A DNA stretch of 64,000 bases. Origin: an uncultured Bacteroidales bacterium. GTDB taxonomy: Bacteria > Bacteroidota > Bacteroidia > Bacteroidales > UBA932. A program made the translations under genes and the position numbers. The DNA lies in the NCBI GenBank assembly GCA_944326335.1, contig CALVDM010000003.1, positions 47,850-111,849 on the forward strand, given 5' to 3'. The notes under the pieces are model-generated. The model worked only from the letters and a program-made list of their open reading frames with translations, did not search any database and was not told the DNA's origin. Positions 30,001 through 38,059 of the stretch are shown here, piece by piece (the stretch's first letter is position 1; every line of letters starts with the position of its first letter).

Positions 30001-30126
30001 ATGAAAATGAAAACGGAAAATTATTCAAGTCCGGAACTTGAAATCCTGCTGGTCCGGACAGAACAGGGAGTGGCTTTTTCGCAGGACTGGTATCTCGAGG
30101 ACTTCGGGGATGGAGGTGAAATATGA
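30001..30126 (+). CDS. Small 41-residue peptide of the ExGxxxS-type Bacteroidota class
   Basis: Short reading frame with the layout of small Bacteroidota proteins often seen next to fimbrillin-like genes: a lysine-rich start (MKMKTENYSSPELEIL), then TEQGVAFSQ, then an acidic, glycine-rich tail (DWYLEDFGDGGEI). It has no signal peptide. Its stop shares ATGA with the fimbrillin-like gene, and an in-frame ATG at 29974 overlaps the upstream stop in the same way, so it is tightly embedded in the operon. Function unknown; a secreted-peptide precursor or an assembly partner of the neighbouring lipoprotein are possibilities. Coding status is inferred from codon pattern, spacing and family resemblance. 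Confidence 0.7.
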   Translation: MKMKTENYSSPELEILLVRTEQGVAFSQDWYLEDFGDGGEI

Positions 30127-31988
30127 ACAGGAGGTCTGTCATGAAAAAATCAGCACTGCTCCTCTTGGGAGCCTTCATAACATTGTATGCATGCGACAAG
30201 GGGCCGATGGAAAGCGGCCTTGGAATGGTTGACATGTCCTTGACAGGACTTTCGACAAAGGTGTCGGTCGGGGATGCCGGCGAGACGGCCTGGACGCAGG
30301 GCGATGCACTGTCGGTCTTCACCGATACCGACAGCCGGGACGGGAGCACCAATTACAGGTTCCCGCTCGTTTCATCGTCTGATGGAGGGAAGTCCGGCAG
30401 GTTTTCAGGGAAAGTGGTCGAGAATGCCGAAAGGAGCATGGTGTATGCCGTATACCCTTATTCGGAGAACTATGCTTCCGGCACTGTGTCGGAGATGGAG
30501 ATACGGATACCGGCAGAACAGAGTGCTTCCGGCATTTCAGACTACGTGGTCATGACAGGTGCCGCAGAGGTTTCCGGCGACGGCTCCGCGGACGTTCCCG
30601 TGTATCTTGCACATCAGACGAGTCTGTGGGACATCCTGCTCTCCAATCCTGACGGGAAGGCGGTATCGTGGGTTTCGATTGAGGCTCCGGAGGCGGTCTT
30701 TCCTGTGGAGGGCACTTTCGACCTTGCCGATGCCGGCTCCGGTCCCGTGCATACTTCCGCGGTCAGCGCGATGAAAGTGACATTCGATACTCCGGCCGCT
30801 TCCGGGCAGGTGCTTGCGAGGTTCACCATGTTCCCTCTCCCGGAAATTCTCTCTGACATGGAGATGACGGTCATCGCAGGCTACAGCGACGGTTTCACGG
30901 AAACTTTCACCAGAGCGGTGCCGAAGACGGGAATGCAGGCAGGGATGCGCTACCACAGCACTTTCACCTTGGGAGAAGGAATACTTTCGGATGCTCCTGA
31001 CGGCTGGATTCCGGTACATGCCGGAGATGACCTCCGGGCAAAGCTGAACGATGCCATGGACAATCCGGAAACTGATGCCGTGAGGCTTTATCTCGAGGCT
31101 TCGGCAGAGGAGGCGCTCGAGTATTCTTTGGGCGCGAACAGAATCTATCCGGTGAAACCGCTGGAGATACGCGGCGCATCGGACGGCATCATGCCAAAGA
31201 TAAGCGTTTCGTCCGGCTGCACGTTTGAATTCAAAGAGTCAGCAGACATAGAGTATCTGCGGCTCTCCAATGTGGCGATAAGCACGAACCAGGGATCTAA
31301 CAGCGGCTTTATCCTTGTGTCTGCAGGCGATGTGCACATCGGGGAGATTTCCCTGGAGAATTGCGAACTGAAGGACTACAAATCATGGTTCCTCAGGACA
31401 AGCTCCGGGTTGTCCGGGATTTCTGTAGACAGGATTGCGCTTTCGGGAAACATTTTCAGATGGCTGAACACTTCAGGCAGCTATGCTTTCATGCATCTTG
31501 CGAACAACACGGACAGGATTCCGGAGATAACCATGACAGACTGCACCTCCGAAAGCGTGTTCTATTATCTGTACGGCAACATGAACAGCAGCTGCGGGAC
31601 CGACGTGTCCGTCACCCTGGACAACTGCACATTCGTGAATACCAAGGGAAGCGATGACGGTTATTTCATCTCGTTCCAGAACGGCTCTCTCGGCGGGAAG
31701 GTTGTCCTTACGGATTTGCTGTTCGGCGGCACAAACAACATAACCGGTACGTACAACATGCTCAGGGCAAACAATGTGGAGGCCGAGACAGACAACTGCT
31801 GGTGCACGCCTTCATGGAAATCCTTCACTGACGGAGGAAAGAACGGGGCAGTGGATTTCCTCGGCATGTTGCCGGCGGAGGAAGACAATGACGGCCTGTT
31901 CACCGACCTGGCCGGATTCGACTTGACCGTGAAACAGGGGACATCCGTCCGTGAGAACGGGGCAGGGGACAGGAGATGGTTGAAATGA
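30123..31988 (+). CDS. Fimbrillin-like lipoprotein fused to DUF4957/DUF5123 beta-helix domain
   Basis: Surface lipoprotein of 621 residues; lipobox LYAC with Cys24. Residues ~30-290 resemble a fimbrillin/FimA-type domain of Bacteroidota: TAWTQGDALSVFTD, MVYAVYPYSENYASGTVSEM, LAHQTSLWDILL. From ~300 on it is a right-handed beta-helix with the DUF5123 ending (LLFGGTNNITGTYNML, NCWCTPSWKSFTD), paralogous to the lipoprotein two genes upstream. The protein may use the fimbrillin module for surface display and the helix for glycan binding. Its start overlaps the small peptide gene and its stop overlaps the GH28 start, both as ATGA. An internal ATG at codon 7 is an alternative. Confidence 0.78.
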   Translation: MNRRSVMKKSALLLLGAFITLYACDKGPMESGLGMVDMSLTGLSTKVSVGDAGETAWTQGDALSVFTDTDSRDGSTNYRFPLVSSSDGGKSGRFSGKVVENAERSMVYAVYPYSENYASGTVSEMEIRIPAEQSASGISDYVVMTGAAEVSGDGSADVPVYLAHQTSLWDILLSNPDGKAVSWVSIEAPEAVFPVEGTFDLADAGSGPVHTSAVSAMKVTFDTPAASGQVLARFTMFPLPEILSDMEMTVIAGYSDGFTETFTRAVPKTGMQAGMRYHSTFTLGEGILSDAPDGWIPVHAGDDLRAKLNDAMDNPETDAVRLYLEASAEEALEYSLGANRIYPVKPLEIRGASDGIMPKISVSSGCTFEFKESADIEYLRLSNVAISTNQGSNSGFILVSAGDVHIGEISLENCELKDYKSWFLRTSSGLSGISVDRIALSGNIFRWLNTSGSYAFMHLANNTDRIPEITMTDCTSESVFYYLYGNMNSSCGTDVSVTLDNCTFVNTKGSDDGYFISFQNGSLGGKVVLTDLLFGGTNNITGTYNMLRANNVEAETDNCWCTPSWKSFTDGGKNGAVDFLGMLPAEEDNDGLFTDLAGFDLTVKQGTSVRENGAGDRRWLK

Positions 31989-33376
31989 GTCGTGCTATGG
32001 ACAGGAGGATAATTTCACTTGCTTTTTTTCTCGTATTCTGTCTTGCCGTTGGCGCGGAAGGCAGAGTGCCGGACAAACGTTCGATACTTGCAAGGATATC
32101 CGAACCGGAGTTCGGTCCCGAGGTGTACAACGTGCTTGACTACGGCGCGGACCCTGGCGGAGTCGCCGACAGCCGCGATGCCATAAACGAGGCCATATCC
32201 GTCTGCAGCTCCGGTGGAGGAGGAGTCGTGCTCCTGCCTCCGGGGGAGTACAGATGCGACGGCTCCGTGATACTCAAGAGCAATGTCAACTTGAATGTAT
32301 CGGAAGGTGCTGCGGTGGTTTTCAGTGACGCTCCCGAAGACTATCTCCCTGCAGTCCTCACCATCTGGGAGGGTACGGAGCTGTTCAACTATTCGCCTCT
32401 GGTGTATTCCTACCATGCCGAGAATATCGCCATAACCGGCAAGGGGACTTTGGACGGCAGGGCTTCCAGAGGCTTTGCAAGGTTCCGTCCGCAGAAGTCT
32501 GCCATTCAGGACAGCCTCAGGCAGATGGGCATAGACGGGGTCCCTGTCAACGAGAGGTGTTTCGGGAAAGCGTCCATCCTGCCGCCGAGCATGATACAGC
32601 CTTTCGGGTGCAGGAACATCCTCATAGAGGGGGTGACGATACTGGACAGTCCTTATTGGGTGATACATCCCGTATATTGCAACAATGTGATTGTCAGGGA
32701 TGTCACCATAAACAGCAGAAACCTGAACAATGACGGGTGCGACCCGGAATACACATCTGACGTGCTCATCGAGGGGTGCACCTTCAATGTCGGTGATGAT
32801 GCCATAGCCATAAAGGCAGGCAGGGACAACGATGCATGGAGAAAAGGCATGAAGACAAGCAATATCCTCATCCGCGACTGCGACTTCAATTCGAAGTGCA
32901 ACGGACTTTGCATCGGGAGCGAAATGTCTGCTGGTGTGGAGAATGTCTATATGGAGAATGTGAGGATTTCGAGATGCCTCAGCGGAATCTATTTCAAGTC
33001 CAACCTCGACCGCGGCGGATTCATCCGGAACGTGCATGTCCGCAATGTGAGCTGTGACACGGTGAGGACGGCGTTCATCCGCTTCGATTCCGACTACCAC
33101 GGGGCGAGGGGCGGGTTCTATCCGACAGTGTTCGAGAATTTCCTCATAGAAGATGTGACGGGGACAGTCTCCTCGGAGTGCGGCTTCTATGCTGTAGGGA
33201 TTGAGAATTACGAGATGCGTAACATAAGGCTGAAGAATGTGGCGCTCGAGTCCGCCCCGGTTCCGTACGTGCTGAAACATGTCAGGAACGTCAGGTTCGA
33301 CAATGTCACCATAAACGGTGTGCGGATGCCTGAACATCCTTCGGAGACATCCGCTGTAAGACTGAAGTCATTTTAA
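31985..33376 (+). CDS. GH28-family beta-helix protein (polygalacturonase-like), non-canonical active site
   Basis: Secreted right-handed beta-helix protein of about 463 residues in the polygalacturonase family. Recognisable parts are VYNVLDYGADPGGVADSRDAINEAI at the N-terminus, NNDG with D250, and GDDAIAIK with D271 and D272, which supply the three catalytic aspartates. The usual GHG histidine segment reads KCNGLCIGSE and the usual RIK reads YFK, so the histidine and arginine of classical polygalacturonases are missing. It may act on a different uronic-acid linkage or be a binding protein. The ATG overlapping the upstream stop (ATGA) was chosen; ATG four codons later gives MDRR plus a signal peptide. 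Confidence 0.85.
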   Translation: MSRAMDRRIISLAFFLVFCLAVGAEGRVPDKRSILARISEPEFGPEVYNVLDYGADPGGVADSRDAINEAISVCSSGGGGVVLLPPGEYRCDGSVILKSNVNLNVSEGAAVVFSDAPEDYLPAVLTIWEGTELFNYSPLVYSYHAENIAITGKGTLDGRASRGFARFRPQKSAIQDSLRQMGIDGVPVNERCFGKASILPPSMIQPFGCRNILIEGVTILDSPYWVIHPVYCNNVIVRDVTINSRNLNNDGCDPEYTSDVLIEGCTFNVGDDAIAIKAGRDNDAWRKGMKTSNILIRDCDFNSKCNGLCIGSEMSAGVENVYMENVRISRCLSGIYFKSNLDRGGFIRNVHVRNVSCDTVRTAFIRFDSDYHGARGGFYPTVFENFLIEDVTGTVSSECGFYAVGIENYEMRNIRLKNVALESAPVPYVLKHVRNVRFDNVTINGVRMPEHPSETSAVRLKSF

Positions 33377-33382
33377 AGATAT

Positions 33383-34966
33383 ATGTCGATTATGAAAAAA
33401 GCGATAATGCTCATGCTTGCCCCGCTGTTCGCGGCGGCGCTTCATGCAGCCGACTACGATATCACGGATTTCGGAGCGAGGCCTGACAAAGGCTTTCTGA
33501 ATACGGAAAAGATCCAGGCCGCCATAGACAGATGCAGTGCGGAAGGCGGCGGCAGGGTCATCGTTCCCCGCGGGGAATTCCTGACCGGGACTGTATGCCT
33601 CAAGTCCGGGGTGACACTTTATCTCGAGCATGGGGCGAAGCTGCAGGGAAGTTCCAGAATGGAAGATTATACGAAACATCTTGTCAGGGCGGACAATGCC
33701 GACGGCATAGGTATAGAAGGATATGGCATCATAGACGGGAGCGGCCATTCCTTCTGGTATGTCAAGGAGAACGGACACTATGACCACGACAGACCCGTGC
33801 CTGGCTACATGATTTATTTCGAGAACTGCAAGGATGTGCGCATATCGGGAGTCAGGTTCCAGAATGCGGAAAGCTGGACAGTGCATCTGCTCGGATGTTC
33901 GGAAGTCAGGATAAGGGACATCATCATAAGAAATCCGCTTCACGGGCCCAACAACGACGGCATAGACATACAGTCTTGCCAGAATGTGACAATCTCCGGA
34001 TGTGACATATATACATCCGACGATGCAATAGTCCTGAAAAACAGGCATCCAAGGTACAATATAAGGCCATGTGCCAATATAACGGTGACGAATTGCATAC
34101 TTACGTGCGTGTGCAACGCTTTCAAGATAGGTACTGAGACTATCGGGCAGTTCCGCAACATAACATTCAGCAATTCCACAATCAGACAGGCCCAGCCGAC
34201 GGATTCTCTCGCGAGAATCAGGGTCAAGGACATGAACATGCCTATCCGTGCAATATCGGGCATTTCGATAGAGAGCGTGGACGGGTCGCTCGTGGACGGC
34301 GTGGCAGTGAGCAACATAACCATGGAGAATGTCAGATGTCCGATTTTCATCAGGCTTGCCAACAGGGGAGCGGGAGTGCAGAAGAAGACCCCGCCTGTCC
34401 CCGGGGAGGTGAAGAATGTCGTGATTTCCGGCGTCACCGTGCGCAATGCCTGGTATGCATCTTCGATTACTGCCATCCCGGGCTGCCATGTCGAGAATGT
34501 GATACTGCGCGACATCATAGTCCGGATGCGCGGCAAGAAGGACCCTTCTCTTCCGGAGAAGACGGTGGACGAGAAGGTGGATGCCTATCCTGACGCCCAC
34601 ATGTGGGGTGACCTTCCCGCATCCGCGTTTTTTGTCCGCCATGCCGACGGCATTTTCATGGACAATATCGTCTGCAACCTCGATGCGGAGGAAAACAGGC
34701 CTGTGGCGATTTTCGAGGATGTGAAGCATCTTTCGGCGGACGGGATATATGTTGACGGGAAGTATGTCGGTGAATCCGCATTCCGTCTTGTCCGCACTTC
34801 AGACGCAAGGTTCTCGGGATGCAGGGTGCCTGAGGGGGTGAAGTTCGCTGTGGACATGCGCGGACAGGAGAACTCCTGCATAAGGATAGAAGGCATGGAC
34901 CCGAGCAGAGTCCGCTCGGAGAAGTCGAGCCAGATACAGCAGATAATATCATTCGAGGTTAAATGA
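33383..34966 (+). CDS. GH28-family beta-helix glycosidase
   Basis: Secreted GH28 protein of 527 residues with signal peptide (MKKAIMLMLAPLFAAALHA, possibly starting at codon 4). Family features are YDITDFGARPDKGFLNTEKIQAAID, GHSFWYV, NNDGIDIQS with D192, and SDDAIVLK with D213 and D214. The region corresponding to GHG reads CNAFKIGTE, a form I associate with the divergent GH28 branch that includes rhamnogalacturonan-active enzymes, but this is a recollection, not a computed match. It has a ~150-residue C-terminal extension of further helix coils. It follows the first GH28 gene by 6 bases and precedes the GH13 lipoprotein closely. Confidence 0.86.
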   Translation: MSIMKKAIMLMLAPLFAAALHAADYDITDFGARPDKGFLNTEKIQAAIDRCSAEGGGRVIVPRGEFLTGTVCLKSGVTLYLEHGAKLQGSSRMEDYTKHLVRADNADGIGIEGYGIIDGSGHSFWYVKENGHYDHDRPVPGYMIYFENCKDVRISGVRFQNAESWTVHLLGCSEVRIRDIIIRNPLHGPNNDGIDIQSCQNVTISGCDIYTSDDAIVLKNRHPRYNIRPCANITVTNCILTCVCNAFKIGTETIGQFRNITFSNSTIRQAQPTDSLARIRVKDMNMPIRAISGISIESVDGSLVDGVAVSNITMENVRCPIFIRLANRGAGVQKKTPPVPGEVKNVVISGVTVRNAWYASSITAIPGCHVENVILRDIIVRMRGKKDPSLPEKTVDEKVDAYPDAHMWGDLPASAFFVRHADGIFMDNIVCNLDAEENRPVAIFEDVKHLSADGIYVDGKYVGESAFRLVRTSDARFSGCRVPEGVKFAVDMRGQENSCIRIEGMDPSRVRSEKSSQIQQIISFEVK

Positions 34967-34982
34967 CATGGAGGATACGGTT

Positions 34983-36398
34983 ATGCGTAGGTTCCTGACT
35001 GCGGCTGCCCTGTGCATGCTTCTTTTCTCATGCGGAAAGACCGGGGTGGATTCCCCGTCTGCCGGAGATGTCGGCCATGCCGGGCTTCATTTCTACGACG
35101 AGCCTTTCGACGGGGTTCCGAAGACCGATGAAATCAGGATGTACGAGGCTTCCCCGAGATGTTTCGCTGCAGAAGGGTCCCTGCAGGCCATACGGTCAAG
35201 GCTCGATCATATCAAGGCGTTGAATGTCAATGTTATCTGGATTATGCCGATATTCAGCGGCTCCGAGACGAGGCGTCCATACGGTTCCCCGTACAGCATG
35301 AGGGATTTCTACAGCATCGACCCTGAATACGGGACAGTCGATGACCTCAGGCAGCTGGTGAAGGATGCCCATTCAAAAGGCATGGCAGTGATTCTGGATT
35401 TCGTGACGAAGCATACCGGGAGCGATTGCATCTGGGTGAAGGAACACCCGGGATGGTACAAGGATGCAGATGTCTTTTCGGAGCCTGGATTCGACCCTGC
35501 CGGCTACACTGAGGCGGCAGAATTTGACTGGAGCAACAGGGAGCTGCGCGATGAAATCATCTATCTGATGAAATATTGGATAGCCGTGACCAATATCGAC
35601 GGCTACCGTTGCGACAGTGCGTCCGCAGTGCCGGATGATTTCTGGATTGAAGCTGTTGACAGCCTCCGCAATCTCCAGGAAGGCAGGGATGTGATACTGC
35701 TTGCCGAGGCGGCCCAGCCGGTGCTGTTGGAAGACGGGTTCGACATGAACTACGGCTGGCATTTCTGCGACATGCTCGAGAAGGTATTCAGCGGAGAAAA
35801 TCAGTCTGTGTACACGACCGAGGCCTTGTTTGAAGTGAATGAGGAGGAGTGGAGCTATGATGTCATGTCAGAGCCGGGAAAGACGAGGCTGAGGTTCTCG
35901 ACGAATCACGACAGGTCTGCAGAGGCGTCTCCGCTCGAGACGTATTCCTCTTATGAAGGTTCTCTGGCGGCCTTTGTCCTCGCCCTCACCATGGGAGGTG
36001 CACCGATGATATACAGTTCACAGGAAATTGCCTGGCCTGAGAGGCTGTCTTTCTTCAAGGGCAATGCAGCCGTCATGGACTGGGACTCTGCACCGGAGGC
36101 CTACGGGACATATTGCAGGCTGATGCAGATAGCAGATTCGGATGTGCTCCGCAAGGGCGGGACACATCCGATAAGCAATGAAGATGTCATGACCTTTCTC
36201 AGGACCTATGGCGACAAGGAGTGGCTTGTCGCCGTGAACGTGAGGGACAGGGTCTCGGATTTCGCCCTTCCCGACGGACTGCTGGATGCGGATTATACCG
36301 ATCTCACCACAGGCACTGATTTCAGGTTCAGCACAACTTCCCTCGACCCGTACGGTTATCTGATTCTTGAACGGAAGTCTACTTCAGCGCAGCCTTGA
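34983..36398 (+). CDS. GH13 alpha-amylase-family lipoprotein
   Basis: Predicted surface lipoprotein of 471 residues; signal peptide MRRFLTAAALCMLLFSC with lipobox LFSC. All four GH13 regions are present: DFVTKHTG, GYRCDSA with nucleophile D211, LLAEA with acid/base E242, and FSTNHD with D310. The enzyme should therefore be active on alpha-glucosidic bonds. An in-frame ATG 5 codons upstream (MEDTV) would put acidic residues before the signal peptide, so the internal ATG is preferred. It ends the PUL operon and its last 20 bases overlap the convergent gltX. The truncated C-terminal sheet is normal for neopullulanase-like or SusG-distant members. Confidence 0.9.
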   Translation: MRRFLTAAALCMLLFSCGKTGVDSPSAGDVGHAGLHFYDEPFDGVPKTDEIRMYEASPRCFAAEGSLQAIRSRLDHIKALNVNVIWIMPIFSGSETRRPYGSPYSMRDFYSIDPEYGTVDDLRQLVKDAHSKGMAVILDFVTKHTGSDCIWVKEHPGWYKDADVFSEPGFDPAGYTEAAEFDWSNRELRDEIIYLMKYWIAVTNIDGYRCDSASAVPDDFWIEAVDSLRNLQEGRDVILLAEAAQPVLLEDGFDMNYGWHFCDMLEKVFSGENQSVYTTEALFEVNEEEWSYDVMSEPGKTRLRFSTNHDRSAEASPLETYSSYEGSLAAFVLALTMGGAPMIYSSQEIAWPERLSFFKGNAAVMDWDSAPEAYGTYCRLMQIADSDVLRKGGTHPISNEDVMTFLRTYGDKEWLVAVNVRDRVSDFALPDGLLDADYTDLTTGTDFRFSTTSLDPYGYLILERKSTSAQP

Positions 36399-38013
36399 TG
36401 GCGGCGATGCGGGCGGCAACCTCGTCTTTCCCGATGATGGTCACGATGTCAGCAATGCCCAGGCCGCTCGATGCTCCGACAAGGGCGAGCCTGAGGCAGT
36501 TCATGACCTTGCCCATCGGCCATCCGTTGCTTCTGATATATTCTTCAAGCGGGCCTTCAAGGGCTTCCTTCGTGAATTTCCCGTTGAATCCGCAGATGAA
36601 GCCGGCGGCCTGGAATGCTGGCAGGAAGTTCTCCTCCTTCCAGAATTTCGCGACATCCTTTTCCGCGTATGATGAAGGCGACACGAACAGATACGATGCG
36701 ATGTCCCAGAAGTCAGCCACGAAGGTCGCGCGTTCCTTTATGAGGGACACTATCCTTTTCACGTAGTCTTTCGTGAAGATTTTATTTCTGAAGTCCGCGC
36801 CCTGGACTGTCATTTCGGCCCCGGCGGTGAGGGCGCATTTCGCGCATTCCACGATTTTCATCCCGTGTCCCTCGAGCACAGGTATGAACAGGTCAGTGAG
36901 CTCGTCGTCCGGTTTCATGCGGAGGTATTCCTTGTTGTACCACTTGGCCTTGTCCGGATTGAACCTGGCACCGGATTTTATCACTCTTCCGAGCGAGAAG
37001 GCCTCCACAAGTTCAGGCATTGTGAAAAGTTCCCTGTCGTCTCCCGGATTCCATCCGAGCATGGCCAGCATGTTCACGAAAGCCTCCGGAAAGTACCCGT
37101 CTTCACGGTAGCCTCTCGACACTTCTCCTTCAGGATTCACCCATTTCAGAGGGAATACGGGGAAGCCGAGCCTGTCTCCGTCCCTCTTGCTCAGCTTGCC
37201 TTTCCCGTCCGGCTTCAGCAGGAGGGAGAGGTGGGCGAAGCGCGGCTGTGTATCCTGCCATCCGAATGCCTCGTAAAGCAGGTAGTGCAGAGGAAGCGAC
37301 GGCAGCCATTCCTCTCCGCGAATCACTTCGGTTATCTCCATGAGATGGTCGTCCACTATGTTCGCGAGATGGTATGTCGGAAGTTCGTCAGCCCTTTTCC
37401 AGAGAACCTTGTCGTCGAGGGTGTCCGTGTTCACTTCTATGTGCCCCCTTATCAGGTCGTCCATCTTCACGACCCTGTCCTCCGGCATGCGGAACCTTAT
37501 GGTCCAGTCGGTACGGCTATCGAGGAGAGGCCTCCACTCGCTTTCCGGCATGGAAAGGGAATTGCGGAGAGATTTCCGTGTGATGTGGTTGTAGATGAAG
37601 GTCTCTTTTGCAGCCTCCATCCCGGCCCTTTTTGCGGCGAGTTCCTCGGCTGTGTCGAAAGCATAATAGGCATAGCCTTTCTCCACGAGTTCCTCGGCGT
37701 ATTTCCTGTAGATGTCCCTTCTCTGGGACTGCCTGTACGGGGCATGAGGATGCCGCTGCGACGGTGTCTCCACGACCTTCCCTTCAGCGTCCACACCCTC
37801 GTCCGGTATGATGCCGCACCAGCGTAACGCTTCTATTATGTATTCTTCGGCCCCGGGCACGAACCTGTGGGAATCGGTGTCTTCTATCCTTATTATGAAG
37901 TCTCCGCCGTGCTGCTTTGCATAGAGGTAGTTGTATAGGGCGGTCCTCACTCCTCCCATGTGGAGAGGCCCGGTAGGGGATGGTGCAAACCGTACTCTTG
38001 TCTTTCTGTCCAT
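36379..38013 (-). CDS. gltX: Glutamyl-tRNA synthetase
   Basis: Class I aminoacyl-tRNA synthetase that charges tRNA-Glu, about 544 residues, slightly longer than many bacterial forms. HIGH-type motif at PSPTGPLHMGGVRTALYNYL near the start, and KMSKS-type motif GKLSKRDGDRLGFPVF around residue 250; the C-terminal anticodon-binding helical domain follows. I chose the ATG giving MDRKTRVRFAPSPTG; a start seven codons upstream is possible but lacks homology. It lies at the downstream end of the dcw cluster, 46 bases after ftsZ, and may be read from it. Confidence 0.96.
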   Translation of the reverse strand: MDRKTRVRFAPSPTGPLHMGGVRTALYNYLYAKQHGGDFIIRIEDTDSHRFVPGAEEYIIEALRWCGIIPDEGVDAEGKVVETPSQRHPHAPYRQSQRRDIYRKYAEELVEKGYAYYAFDTAEELAAKRAGMEAAKETFIYNHITRKSLRNSLSMPESEWRPLLDSRTDWTIRFRMPEDRVVKMDDLIRGHIEVNTDTLDDKVLWKRADELPTYHLANIVDDHLMEITEVIRGEEWLPSLPLHYLLYEAFGWQDTQPRFAHLSLLLKPDGKGKLSKRDGDRLGFPVFPLKWVNPEGEVSRGYREDGYFPEAFVNMLAMLGWNPGDDRELFTMPELVEAFSLGRVIKSGARFNPDKAKWYNKEYLRMKPDDELTDLFIPVLEGHGMKIVECAKCALTAGAEMTVQGADFRNKIFTKDYVKRIVSLIKERATFVADFWDIASYLFVSPSSYAEKDVAKFWKEENFLPAFQAAGFICGFNGKFTKEALEGPLEEYIRSNGWPMGKVMNCLRLALVGASSGLGIADIVTIIGKDEVAARIAAIKAALK

Positions 38014-38059
38014 ATTCTCCTGTCTAAAAATCATAAATCAGAGCGCAAATATACAAATT

